Source: JACQAI01 sp035507915
Lineage (GTDB): Bacteria; Pseudomonadota; Alphaproteobacteria; Elsterales; Elsteraceae
Length of the DNA stretch: 33,983 bases
NCBI GenBank assembly: GCA_035507915.1
Contig: DATJNS010000568.1
Location: forward strand, 1 to 33,983
Direction: 5' to 3'
The notes beneath the pieces are model-generated. The model was not told the DNA's origin, searched no databases, and worked only from the letters and a program-made list of their open reading frames with translations. This document shows positions 7,731 to 16,304 of this stretch, piece after piece (position 1 is the stretch's first letter; every line of letters begins with the position of its first letter). The position numbers and the translations under genes are program-made.

Positions 7731-9491
7731 ATGATGGGCAACGCCTGGTTCGCATCGATCCTGAAGCCGCTGCGGCCGACGTTCCGCGAACTCGCCTGCG
7801 TCTCGCTGTTCATCAATCTGATCGCGCTCACCCCGCCGATCTTCATGCTGCAGGTCTATGACCGGGTGGTGTTCTACTCCGGCATGACGACCCTGCAGGG
7901 CCTCGCCATCGGCATGGCGATCGCGCTGTTGTTCGACTTCCTGTTGCGCCAGTTCCGTTCGCGGCTGGTGCAGCGCATGGCGACCAAGATCGACGTCGAG
8001 GTGTCGCGCGCGCTGTTCCGCCAGTTTCTGGCCCTGCCGCTGCGCCAGCTCGAGATGCGGCCGGCGACCTTCTGGACCTCGCTGTTCCGCGACATCGACG
8101 TGGTGCGCAGCGTCGCGTCCGGTCCCTCGGCGTTCCTGGCCGCCGACCTGCCGTTCGCCCTGATCTTCGTCGCCCTGGCGTTCGTGATCGCCACGCCGAT
8201 CGCGTGGATCCTGGTCGTCATGGTGCTGTTCTTCGGCCTGATCAGCTGGCGCTCGGGCGCGGTGCTGAGCCACATGAACGTCGACGAGCGGCGCGCCGCG
8301 CTCAGCCGGGACGCCGTGGTCGCGGAGTTCGCCGCCACGCGCACGATCGTCAAGGCGCTTGCGCTCGACAAATCGATCATGCCGGTCTGGGAGACCGCGC
8401 AGGCCGCGATGATCGAGAACGCCGTCACGCGCGGCGCCAAGACCGACTTCTACACGAACCTCGGCACCACCATGACGCTGGCGACCTCGGTGATGATGAC
8501 CGTGGCCGGCGCGATCGCGATCGTCCACCAGGATCTATCGGTCGGCTCGCTGATCGCGTGCAACATGCTGTCGAGCCGGATCCTCAGCCCGCTCACGCAG
8601 CTGCTCGGTACGTGGCGCTCCTACGCGCAGGGACGCACGTCGATCCAGCGCCTGAGCGACATCTTCGGCATGGCGGTCGAGCGCCAATCCAGCGAGGTGA
8701 AGCTGCCGCGGCCGAAGGGCCGCGTCGTCATCGAGAACGCGAGCTTCCGCTACGGCGACACCGACCTGCCGGTGCTGGAGAACGTCAACCTCGCGTTTCA
8801 GCCCGGCAGCATCCATTTGATCCTCGGGCGCAACGGCAGCGGCAAGACGACCCTCCTGAAGCTGATCATGGGGCTCTACCGCCCCTATGCCGGCCGGGTT
8901 CTGCTCGACGACGCCGACGTGGCACAGTTCGCGCGCGCCGACCTGAGCGAGTGGATCGGCTACGTGCCGCAGGACACCGTGCTGTTCAGCGGCACGATCC
9001 GCGACAACGTGGTCAAGGGCGCGGAAGATATGGTCGACGACGAAGCGATCGTGCGCGCCGCGAAGCTCGCCGGGCTGCATCAGGCGGTGATCGACCTGCC
9101 AAAGGGCTATGCGACGCCGATCGGCGAGGCGGGCACGCTCCTGTCCGGCGGCTTCCGCCAGCGCGTCGTGATCGCGCGCGCCTTGGTGCGCGACCCGCCC
9201 GTGATCCTGATGGACGAGCCGTCGAGCAATCTCGACCGCCAGGGCGAGGAGGAGCTGCGCCAGGGCCTGGTCGAGCTGGCGCGCGACCACACCGTGATCA
9301 TCGCCACCCACAGTCCGGTCCTGCTGCAGGCGGCCCAGACGGTGGCGGTGATCGACCACGGCAAGGTGCTGCTCGCGGGACCGGCCAGCGAGGTCCTGCC
9401 GCGCCTGTCGGGGCGGCCGCAGCCCGTGCCGGCGCCCGCCGCATCGACCGGCGCGGTGCTCGCCCAAGCGGCGGGCGGGGGCGGGAACTGA
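7731..9491 (+). CDS. Type I secretion system permease/ATPase (PrtD/HlyB-type ABC exporter)
   Basis: A 586-residue half-transporter. The N-terminal half carries hydrophobic segments around residues 24-40, 55-70, 135-172 and 245-285. The ATPase domain shows Walker A GRNGSGKT (366-373), Q-loop VPQDT, signature LSGGF (471-475), Walker B VILMDEP (491-497), the D-loop SSNLD and the H-loop histidine H527. There is no N-terminal C39 peptidase-like domain, as in PrtD-type exporters. The start is uncertain: ATG at 7731 or 7734, or a GTG at 7680 that would put the 7682-7697 palindrome inside the gene. With the HlyD-type partner 3 bp downstream it forms the inner-membrane part of a type I secretion system. 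No RTX substrate or TolC gene is in the window. Confidence 0.93.
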   Translation: MMGNAWFASILKPLRPTFRELACVSLFINLIALTPPIFMLQVYDRVVFYSGMTTLQGLAIGMAIALLFDFLLRQFRSRLVQRMATKIDVEVSRALFRQFLALPLRQLEMRPATFWTSLFRDIDVVRSVASGPSAFLAADLPFALIFVALAFVIATPIAWILVVMVLFFGLISWRSGAVLSHMNVDERRAALSRDAVVAEFAATRTIVKALALDKSIMPVWETAQAAMIENAVTRGAKTDFYTNLGTTMTLATSVMMTVAGAIAIVHQDLSVGSLIACNMLSSRILSPLTQLLGTWRSYAQGRTSIQRLSDIFGMAVERQSSEVKLPRPKGRVVIENASFRYGDTDLPVLENVNLAFQPGSIHLILGRNGSGKTTLLKLIMGLYRPYAGRVLLDDADVAQFARADLSEWIGYVPQDTVLFSGTIRDNVVKGAEDMVDDEAIVRAAKLAGLHQAVIDLPKGYATPIGEAGTLLSGGFRQRVVIARALVRDPPVILMDEPSSNLDRQGEEELRQGLVELARDHTVIIATHSPVLLQAAQTVAVIDHGKVLLAGPASEVLPRLSGRPQPVPAPAASTGAVLAQAAGGGGN

Positions 9492-9494
9492 CGC

Positions 9495-10808
9495 ATGGCC
9501 GACCGGACGCTCGAAACCCTCAGTCCGCTCGACCGCATCGCCGCGCGCTCGGCCTGGAGCGGCGTGCGGATCCTCTCCTGGATCGTGATGGCCTTTCTCG
9601 GGATCGCGGTCGTCTGGTCGTTCTTCGCCAAGCTCGACCAGGTCTCGGTGGCGCAGGGAGAGGTGCAGCCCCAGAGCAAGGTGACGGTGATCCAGCACCT
9701 CGAAGGCGGCCTGATCAAGCAGCTCTACGTCAAGGACGGCGACGCCGTGAAGGTCGGCTCGCCGCTGGTCCAGCTCGAGTTGGCGGTCAGCAACATCAAC
9801 AGGGACGAGATCCAGGTTCGGCTCGACGCGCTCGGGTTGCAGCGGGCGCGCCTGCAGAGCGAAGCGTTCGGCAAGCCGCTCGTGTTTCCCGCGGACGAGG
9901 CCAAGCGCCGGCCGGATCTGGTGCGCAGCGAGCAAGAGACCTTCGATGCGCGGACGCGCGAGTTCAACAGCGCGATGAGCGGCCTCAACGACCAGGTGCG
10001 CCAACGCGAGCTCGCGGTCGCCGAATATCAGGCGACCAAGAAAGCCAAAGAGGCCGACCTCGCGCTCTCGCGCGAACGGCTCGACATCTCGACGAAGCTG
10101 CTGAAGGACCAGCTGACGCCGCGCGTCGAGCATCTGCGCCAGCAGAGCGAGGTCGAGAAGCTCGACGGCGAGCTGCAGACGCTGGAGCAGTCGATCCCGC
10201 GCGCCGTCGCGGCGCTCGGGGAGGCGCGCCAGAAGGTGACCGAGGAGCGCGCCAAGTTCCAGCGCCGAGCCCAGGAGGAGCTGCAGCAGGTCGAGGTCAA
10301 CTATGCGCGCACGGTCGAGATCCTCAACGAGGCGACCGACCAGCGCAAGCGGACCCTGATCACCTCGCCGACCGAGGGCACGGTCAAGAACCTGCGGTTC
10401 ACCAACCTCGGCGGCGTGGTCAAGCCGGGCGAAGGCATCATGGAGATCGTGCCGACCGACGACCGGCTGGTGATCGAAGCCAGGCTCAATCCGACCGATC
10501 GCGGCTACGTCGAGGTCGGCCAGTCGGCCCAGGTCAAGATCACGACCTACGACTTCGTGCGCTACGGCACGCTGAACGGCAAGGTCACGCTGATCTCGGC
10601 CGACTCGAACGCCGATCCGAAAGGCGAGCCGTATTTCCGCGTCGTCGTCGAGACCGACAAGAACTATATCGGGGACGACCCGACGACCCTGCTGATCACG
10701 CCGGGCATGCAGGCCACCGTCGACATCCACACGGGCACGCGCTCGGTCGCCTTCTACCTGATGAAACCCGTGCTCAAGCTAAAGAACGAGGCGTTCCACG
10801 AGCGGTAG
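9495..10808 (+). CDS. HlyD family periplasmic adaptor of a type I secretion system
   Basis: A 437-residue membrane fusion protein. One N-terminal transmembrane helix (about residues 26-45) is followed by a lipoyl-like half (VIQHLEGGLIKQLYVKDGD), a long charged coiled-coil region (about 140-290), the second lipoyl half (ITSPTEGTVKNLRF) and a beta-barrel domain ending near VDIHTGTRS. This is the standard HlyD/PrtE order and length. It bridges the ABC exporter encoded just upstream to an outer-membrane TolC-like channel encoded elsewhere. Confidence 0.95.
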   Translation: MADRTLETLSPLDRIAARSAWSGVRILSWIVMAFLGIAVVWSFFAKLDQVSVAQGEVQPQSKVTVIQHLEGGLIKQLYVKDGDAVKVGSPLVQLELAVSNINRDEIQVRLDALGLQRARLQSEAFGKPLVFPADEAKRRPDLVRSEQETFDARTREFNSAMSGLNDQVRQRELAVAEYQATKKAKEADLALSRERLDISTKLLKDQLTPRVEHLRQQSEVEKLDGELQTLEQSIPRAVAALGEARQKVTEERAKFQRRAQEELQQVEVNYARTVEILNEATDQRKRTLITSPTEGTVKNLRFTNLGGVVKPGEGIMEIVPTDDRLVIEARLNPTDRGYVEVGQSAQVKITTYDFVRYGTLNGKVTLISADSNADPKGEPYFRVVVETDKNYIGDDPTTLLITPGMQATVDIHTGTRSVAFYLMKPVLKLKNEAFHER

Positions 10809-10840
10809 CCGCGGGAGCCTGCGGCAGTTCCCGAAGGCTA
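10806..10840. terminator. Hairpin spanning both stop codons of two convergent genes
   Basis: TAGCC (10806-10810) pairs with GGCTA (10836-10840), and CGGGA (10812-10816) with TCCCG (10829-10833), with a possible GCC/GGC tip. The outer arms begin with the TAG of the hlyD-type gene and end with the TAG of the cyclase gene on the other strand. No clear T-run follows, so bidirectional termination is plausible but unproven. Confidence 0.4.
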
Positions 10841-13135
10841 CTTCGTCTTGGCGATGTAGACGCCGTCCCAGTCCTCGCCCGGCGGCTCGGCCTCGTAGTG
10901 GTCGATGCGCTCTTCATAGACCTCGTACAGGCCCTGCAACTGGAAGAGCGGCGCCAGCTCCTTGCAGTGCTTCAATGCCTCGCGCGCGGCCGCCCAATCC
11001 TGGGCGCGGTAGGAGGCCATCATGACCTCGTGGAAGCGGCGCAGCTCGCCGAAGTTCGAGTCCTTCGCCACGGTCTCGTCGCCGACCAGGGTGAAGATGC
11101 GCACCGGCACCGTCTTGCCCTTGACCTGGATCAGGTCGAGCTCGATGCCGGCCATGTCCTTGACGCCGTCGTAGGTCTCCTCGCCGAGCACCAGGTCGAG
11201 GTGATAGGTCTTGCTCTGGCCTTCCAGGCGCGACGCCAGGTTCACTGCATCGCCGAGCACCGAGTAGTTCAGGCGCTGCGCGGAGCCCATGTTGCCGACG
11301 CAGACGATGCCGGTGTTGAGCCCCATGCCCATGTGGAGCTCGCCGTGCTTGTCGAGCTTGGCCTCCGGGTCGTGCCTGAGCTCCTCGTTGAGCGTCTTGA
11401 GGCGCGCGCGCATCTGGAGCGCGGCGCGGCAGGCGTCGCGCCGATGCTGCGGCAAGTCGAGCGGCGCGTTCCAGAACGCCATGATGCAGTCGCCGATGTA
11501 TTTGTCGACGCAACCGCCGGTCGACTGGATGATGTCGGTCATCGGCGTCAGGAACGAGTTGATCAGGTGGGTGAGGCCGCCGGCATCGTAGGACTCGGAG
11601 ATCGTCGTGAAGCCGCGCAGATCGCAGAACATCAAGGTGAGGTCGCGCATCTCGCCGCCGAGCTTGAGCGCCTCCGGGTGTTCGGCGACGCGCTCGACCA
11701 TGGCGGGCGCCAGATACAGGCTGAAGGCCGTGCGCGTCTTCTGCCGGTCGGCCTCCTCGCGCATGTAGTTGAGGTAGGTGACGACGATGTAGATCAGGAA
11801 CGCCGTGAGGACCGCGAAGGCGACGTCGACCAGAAGATTCTGCTCGGTGAACAGATACCAGGCGCCGCCGAACAGCGCGACCGACGCCACCACGAACACG
11901 ACCAACGACCAGCGCGCACCGACCAGGGCCAGCGTGACGATCATGACCAGGCCGCTGAGGAAGGTCAGGATGCGCTCGGCACCGTCGCCCCATGCCGGCT
12001 GGGTGAGCAGCGAATTGGTCAGGATGCTCTCGAGCAGCTGGGCGTGCACCTCGACGCCGGGATAACCGTCGTTGACCGGATCGGACCGAATATCGCGCAG
12101 GCCCGCCGCCGACGTGCCCATCAGCACGAGCTTGCCCTTGAGCTTCGCGAGCGCCTCCGGCTTGCCGGCCAGAACGTCCTTGGCCGACACCATGCGGTCG
12201 GGGTTGTATTTGGCGTAGTGCGGCCACAGACGCCCTTCCGCGTCGGTCGGGATCACGTAGTTCGGGCCCTGCAGCACGATGTCCTGGATGCCGAGCTTGT
12301 CCTTGTCCAGCCGAACCAGGATGGTGGTGCCGCCGGTGGCCACGCGCAGCATCTCGATCGCCAGGGTCGGATAGATCCCATTGCCGACGGCGACGATGGC
12401 GGGGATGCGCCGCACGATGCCGTCGGATTCCGGATTGGTCACGAACATGCCGCGACCCGCCGCCACCTTCTCGAATTCCGGCAGGTTGCCGACGATGTTG
12501 GGGAAGCGGTCGAGATAGTGCCCGACGTGCTCCGTCGTATCGTTCAGGACCGCGAGCGCCGCCGGCCCCGGTGCGTTGCCCGCGGCGCGCGCGGTATCGG
12601 CCTCGGCCTGGCCGAGCACCGCGCGGGTCTGCTTGATGACCTGGGCGAAGTAGTCATCGGTGCTGGGCAGCTTCTCGAGCGATTCCCGCGTCGATTGGTC
12701 GAGATCGGGCGCGCGCTCGGCGAACCGCTTGGGCGACAGGTTGTCCGGCTCGGCGAACACGATATCGAACCCGATCCCCGCGGCGCCCGCCTTGGCGATG
12801 TTCAGCACGATGTCGCCCACGACCTTGCGCGACCACGGCCACTGGCCGAGCTCCGCGAGGCTCGCCTCGTCGATGTCGACCACGCGCACCGCCATCTCGG
12901 GCGCCGGACGCGGATAGATGCGCTGATAGAGGTCGTAGGTGCGGGTCTCGAGCAGGTCGACCCAGTACGGGTTCCACGTCTTCAGCGCGGTCATCGCGAT
13001 CAGCAGGACGAAAGCGATCAGGCGCGGCCCGCCGAACACCCGACCAAGCCATTGCACCGGCTTCTTCAGCCATGCGATCGGCCACGTCGGCTTGTCGGGT
13101 AATGCGACCGTTGCCACGTCAGCTGCCCCCACCAC
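10838..13135 (-). CDS. CHASE2 domain-containing class III adenylate/guanylate cyclase
   Basis: A 765-residue sensor cyclase. An N-terminal membrane helix (about 36-52) leads into an extracytoplasmic CHASE2 domain (about 55-385), then three transmembrane helices (about 389-406, 409-429, 433-456) and a cytoplasmic catalytic domain (about 495-690). Metal-binding aspartates are D505 in MFCDLRGFT and D549 in DKYIGD; K545 is the purine-binding lysine; S625 sits where class IIIb cyclases usually have threonine; N632 and R636 in VNLASRLE complete the active site. The pattern favours cAMP. The start is a GTG without a clear ribosome site, so the N-terminus may be slightly shorter. It is convergent with the type I secretion genes; the CHASE2 ligand is unknown. 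Confidence 0.93.
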   Translation of the reverse strand: MVGAADVATVALPDKPTWPIAWLKKPVQWLGRVFGGPRLIAFVLLIAMTALKTWNPYWVDLLETRTYDLYQRIYPRPAPEMAVRVVDIDEASLAELGQWPWSRKVVGDIVLNIAKAGAAGIGFDIVFAEPDNLSPKRFAERAPDLDQSTRESLEKLPSTDDYFAQVIKQTRAVLGQAEADTARAAGNAPGPAALAVLNDTTEHVGHYLDRFPNIVGNLPEFEKVAAGRGMFVTNPESDGIVRRIPAIVAVGNGIYPTLAIEMLRVATGGTTILVRLDKDKLGIQDIVLQGPNYVIPTDAEGRLWPHYAKYNPDRMVSAKDVLAGKPEALAKLKGKLVLMGTSAAGLRDIRSDPVNDGYPGVEVHAQLLESILTNSLLTQPAWGDGAERILTFLSGLVMIVTLALVGARWSLVVFVVASVALFGGAWYLFTEQNLLVDVAFAVLTAFLIYIVVTYLNYMREEADRQKTRTAFSLYLAPAMVERVAEHPEALKLGGEMRDLTLMFCDLRGFTTISESYDAGGLTHLINSFLTPMTDIIQSTGGCVDKYIGDCIMAFWNAPLDLPQHRRDACRAALQMRARLKTLNEELRHDPEAKLDKHGELHMGMGLNTGIVCVGNMGSAQRLNYSVLGDAVNLASRLEGQSKTYHLDLVLGEETYDGVKDMAGIELDLIQVKGKTVPVRIFTLVGDETVAKDSNFGELRRFHEVMMASYRAQDWAAAREALKHCKELAPLFQLQGLYEVYEERIDHYEAEPPGEDWDGVYIAKTK

Positions 13136-13209
13136 GCGTTTGACCGAAGCTTACCACGAATGCGCGTCAAGCGGTAAGGCGGGCGCCGTGAACGCTCGGT
13201 TAACGTCGG

Positions 13210-14265
13210 TCAGGCGCGGAACCGGGGCAGCACGCGCTCGCCGAACAGCGCCATCGAGCGGCGCGCGACGTCGAGCGGCACCATGTTGAAGTTGACCTGC
13301 AGCGAGGCGATCTCGAAGCCGCCGACCGTGCGGTCGATCTCGGTGATCTGGTCGGCGATCGAGTCGGGGGTGCCGACCCAGGCCGCGTTCTTGGCGACCT
13401 GGCTCTCGAACGTCTCCGCCTTCAGGCCGGCGATCACCTTGTCGTAGTTCGGATAATCCGCCGAACGCATGCCGGTCAGCCAATCCGACGCCGCGTCCAC
13501 CAGGCTCGCGAGATAGCCGTTGAGCGGCGCGCGCGCGACCGCTTCGGCTTCGGCGGCGCTGTCGGCGCAGAGCATGTGGAAGGCCAGCATCACGCGGCCC
13601 CGACCGGGGTGCCCGGCCGATCGCCAGGCCTCGCGATATTGGCCGATCAGCTCGCGCATCTGGCCGCCGGCCATCGGGATCGCCATCACGGCATGGCCGG
13701 CGCGGCCCGCGCCGACGAACGACTCCGGCGTCGCCAGCGCGGCGACCCAGAACGGCGGGCGCGGCCGCTGGGTCGGACGCGGCAGCGACGTCGTCGCCGG
13801 GAAGCTGTGGAAGCGGCCCGTCATGGCCACCTGCTCCTCCTCGAGCAGGCAGCGGACCTGCTCCATGCCCTCCTCGAACCGGGCCCGGCTGGTGTTCACG
13901 TCGACCCCGAAACGCGCATATTCGTGCGGCAGGAAAGCGCGGGCGAAGCCGGCCTCGAGCCGGCCGTTGGACAACGCGTCGAGCATCGCGAGCTCGCCGG
14001 CGAGCTTGAGGGGATGGTTGAACGCCGGCAGCACCGCGCCGGTAATCAGGCGCGCCGTCCTGGTGCGCTGGGCGGCGGCGGCCAGGAACACCACCGGGTT
14101 CGGGCTGTAGCCGCCGTAATAGTGGAAATAGTGCTCGACCACGCGGACGTGGCTGTAGCCGTAGCGATCGACCAGATCGACCAGCGCCAGGCATTCACTG
14201 AAATAGACGTCGGCCGCCTTGTGCTGCGGGCCGACGTCGGGGAAGAACTGTACGCCGAACTCCAT
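13210..14265 (-). CDS. LLM class flavin-dependent oxidoreductase (luciferase-like monooxygenase)
   Basis: A 351-residue TIM-barrel protein. The N-terminal strand MEFGVQFFPDVGP, the VVEHYFHYYGG region (like the EHH of bacterial luciferases), the LDALSNGRLEAGFARA motif and the C-terminal GTPDSIADQI segment are characteristic of the bacterial luciferase family, which uses reduced FMN and oxygen. The ATG follows a good GGGAGG site. It is a single transcription unit between the cyclase and the small-RNA region; no flavin reductase is adjacent. The substrate cannot be inferred. Confidence 0.9.
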   Translation of the reverse strand: MEFGVQFFPDVGPQHKAADVYFSECLALVDLVDRYGYSHVRVVEHYFHYYGGYSPNPVVFLAAAAQRTRTARLITGAVLPAFNHPLKLAGELAMLDALSNGRLEAGFARAFLPHEYARFGVDVNTSRARFEEGMEQVRCLLEEEQVAMTGRFHSFPATTSLPRPTQRPRPPFWVAALATPESFVGAGRAGHAVMAIPMAGGQMRELIGQYREAWRSAGHPGRGRVMLAFHMLCADSAAEAEAVARAPLNGYLASLVDAASDWLTGMRSADYPNYDKVIAGLKAETFESQVAKNAAWVGTPDSIADQITEIDRTVGGFEIASLQVNFNMVPLDVARRSMALFGERVLPRFRA

Positions 14266-14372
14266 ACCGCCTCCCGGGGCCGTCCCTCGGGCGGCCCGTC
14301 ACCCGCGCGTCTGGCCCGCACCCTAGCCGCCTGGGCCCGGGGGCTCAACGCCCGGCAACCGGTGCGCTGAAA

Positions 14373-14427
14373 GTTGGTCCACCCAACGAAACGGGCCTTG
14401 AATACGTCAAAAAATCTGCCATATTGT
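14373..14427 (+). promoter_or_regulatory. Promoter of the small-RNA gene with an upstream inverted repeat
   Basis: TTGAAT (14398-14403) and TATTGT (14422-14427), 18 bp apart, make a reasonable sigma-70-type promoter in an AT-rich patch. It would start transcription near 14433-14435, exactly at the first hairpin of the small RNA. GTTGG/CCAAC (14373-14377 and 14383-14387) upstream of the -35 is a possible operator. Confidence 0.5.
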
Positions 14428-14432
14428 GCAGT

Positions 14433-14515
14433 GCATCATCGAGAGATGATGGTCCGCTCTGGCGGACGTTTCCTCCCTAAACTCGGGCCGCAGCGATGCG
14501 GCCCGTTTTTCTTTT
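14433..14515 (+). ncRNA. Candidate small RNA with three tetraloop hairpins (MmgR/alpha-r8-like)
   Basis: Three perfect hairpins follow one another: CATCATC-GAGA-GATGATG (14434-14451), GTCCGC-TCTG-GCGGAC (14452-14467) and CGGGCCGCA-GCGA-TGCGGCCCG (14484-14505), the last followed by TTTTTCTTTT (14506-14515), a textbook intrinsic terminator. Between the second and third lies the unpaired pyrimidine-rich TTTCCTCCCT (14469-14478), complementary to Shine-Dalgarno sequences. A length near 80 nt and this decamer are what I recall of the rhizobial MmgR (alpha-r8) small RNA, which affects polyhydroxybutyrate storage; that match is from memory. An alternative is a leader element of cdd, whose ATG lies 27 bp past the terminator. 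Confidence 0.75.
14484..14515 (+). terminator. Intrinsic terminator of the small RNA
   Basis: A 9-bp perfect GC-rich stem (14484-14492 with 14497-14505), GCGA tetraloop and a run of T broken by one C. It is the clearest rho-independent terminator in the window. Confidence 0.88.
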
Positions 14516-14541
14516 GCATCCGGGGGGTTACCCTGGGGGCG

Positions 14542-14988
14542 ATGGCCCCCTCCGAGCCCTCCGCCGAGCCCGCCCTCGGGCCGCTGATCGCAGCCGCCCA
14601 GGCGGCGCGCGGCCACGCCTATGCACCCTACTCGACCTTCCCGGTCGGCGCCGCCCTGCGCGCCGCCAGCGGCGCGATCTTCGCCGGCGCCAACGTCGAG
14701 AACGCCGCCTTTCCGCTGGGCCAGTGCGCGGAGGCCTCGGCGATCGGCCAGATGATCAGCGCCGGCGAGCGGCGGATCGCGGCTTTGGTGGTGATCGGCG
14801 GCGACCAGCCCTGCCCGCCGTGCGGCGGCTGCCGCCAGCGCCTGGCCGAGTTTGCCGGTCCCGAGCTGCCGATCCATCTGTGCGCGAGCGATGGGCGCGA
14901 GCTGGCGCGCCTCACGCTCGGCGAGCTGCTGCCGCTGGCCTTCACGGCGGCCCTTCTGACGCCCGGGAAGGCCACGCCCGGGGCATGA
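14542..14988 (+). CDS. cdd: Cytidine deaminase
   Basis: A 148-residue homotetramer-type enzyme that converts cytidine and deoxycytidine to uridine and deoxyuridine. The zinc site is visible: C62-A-E64 in GQCAEASAI, with E64 as proton shuttle, and C91-x2-C94 in PCPPCGGCRQ. The substrate-binding NVENAAFP precedes it. The ATG at 14542 is chosen because the in-frame opening upstream runs through the small-RNA terminator. Its stop overlaps the start of deoA (ATGA), giving a pyrimidine nucleoside salvage operon. Confidence 0.95.
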   Translation: MAPSEPSAEPALGPLIAAAQAARGHAYAPYSTFPVGAALRAASGAIFAGANVENAAFPLGQCAEASAIGQMISAGERRIAALVVIGGDQPCPPCGGCRQRLAEFAGPELPIHLCASDGRELARLTLGELLPLAFTAALLTPGKATPGA

Positions 14989-16304
14989 GCTTTCTGCCCC
15001 AGGAGCTGATCCGCAAGAAACGCGACGGCGGCACGCTGACCCCGCCCGAGATCGAGTTCCTGGTCGAGGGCATCACCTCGGGCACGCTCGGCGAGGGCCA
15101 GGTCGCGGCCTTCGCGATGGCGGTCTATTTCCGCGGCATGGTGCCCGAGGAGCGCGTGGCGCTGACCACCGCGATGGCGCGCTCCGGCCAGCGCATCGAC
15201 TGGCGGCAGGCCGGGCTCGACCGCCCGGCGATCGACAAGCATTCGACCGGCGGCGTCGGCGACAAGGTAAGCCTGGCGCTGGCGCCGCTGGTCGCCGCGT
15301 GCGGCGTCGCGGTGCCGATGATCTCGGGACGCGGCCTCGGCCACACCGGCGGCACGCTCGACAAGCTGGCGGCCATCCCCGGTTACGACACGGCGCCGAC
15401 GCCCGCGCGCTTCGTCGCGACGGTACGCCAGGTCGGCTGCGCGATCATCGGTCAGACGGGCGCGCTGGCGCCGGCCGACCAGCGGCTCTACGCCATCCGC
15501 GACGTCACCGCGACCGTCGAGTCGATCCCGCTGATCACCGCGTCGATCCTGGCCAAGAAGCTGGCCGCGGGACTCGACGGCCTGGTCATGGACGTCAAAT
15601 TCGGCTCGGGCGCCTTCATGACGGCGCGCGACGAGGCGCGCGCGCTCGCCCGCAGCCTGGTCGACACGGCGCGCGGCGCCGGCTTGCCGACCGTGGCCCT
15701 GTTGACCGACATGAACCAGGTGCTGGGACGCAATGCCGGCAACGCGGTCGAGGTCGCGGAGGTGATCGACTACCTGACCGGCCGGGCGCGCGAGCCGCGG
15801 CTCGATCAGGTGATCCGGGCGCTCGGCGGCGAGATGCTGCAGCTCGCCAAGGTCGCGAGCGATCCCACCGATGCGGCCGCGCGGCTCGAGCGCGCACTCG
15901 GCTCGGGCGCCGCGGCGGCACGTTTCGGCGCCATGGTGACGGCGCTCGGCGGCCCCGCCGATCTGCTCGAGCATCCGGCGCGCTCGCTGCCCACGGCGCC
16001 GCACGTCCTGCCGGCGATGGCGGCGCGCGACGGCATCGTGACGGCGATCGACACGCGCACGCTCGGTCTCGCGATCATCGGCCTCGGCGGCGGCCGTACG
16101 CGCGCCGACGACACGATCGACCCGGCGGTGGGCCTGACCGACGTGGCGGGCATCGGCGAGACGGTCGGGCGCGATCGGCCGCTCTGCCTGATCCATGCGC
16201 GCACCGACGACGACGCCGCGCGCGCCGCCGCCGCCATCCGCGCCGCGGTCGCGATCGGCGACGCACTGCCGCCGCCTGCGCCGGTGATCGCCGAGCGGCT
16301 CTAG
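14985..16304 (+). CDS. deoA: Thymidine phosphorylase
   Basis: A 439-residue enzyme that phosphorolyses thymidine or deoxyuridine to the base and deoxyribose-1-phosphate. The family signature SGRGLGHTGGTLDKLAAIPG, the phosphate-binding KHSTGGVGDK and the MDVKFGSGAF segment are all present, and length matches E. coli DeoA (440). It is coupled to cdd, so deaminated deoxycytidine can pass directly to it. The stop shares a CTAG with the stop of the convergent enoyl-CoA hydratase gene. Confidence 0.96.
   Translation: MSFLPQELIRKKRDGGTLTPPEIEFLVEGITSGTLGEGQVAAFAMAVYFRGMVPEERVALTTAMARSGQRIDWRQAGLDRPAIDKHSTGGVGDKVSLALAPLVAACGVAVPMISGRGLGHTGGTLDKLAAIPGYDTAPTPARFVATVRQVGCAIIGQTGALAPADQRLYAIRDVTATVESIPLITASILAKKLAAGLDGLVMDVKFGSGAFMTARDEARALARSLVDTARGAGLPTVALLTDMNQVLGRNAGNAVEVAEVIDYLTGRAREPRLDQVIRALGGEMLQLAKVASDPTDAAARLERALGSGAAAARFGAMVTALGGPADLLEHPARSLPTAPHVLPAMAARDGIVTAIDTRTLGLAIIGLGGGRTRADDTIDPAVGLTDVAGIGETVGRDRPLCLIHARTDDDAARAAAAIRAAVAIGDALPPPAPVIAERL

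Noticed and set aside
8204..13102. 1632-codon open frame on the plus strand
   Set aside because: It runs in a wrong frame through the ABC exporter and HlyD genes and antisense to the cyclase; composition is Arg/Ala/Gly-rich and no domain is recognisable.
14374..14541. In-frame extension of cdd upstream of its ATG
   Set aside because: It would translate the small-RNA hairpins and terminator (GPQRCGPFFF), and cytidine deaminases start near the chosen ATG.
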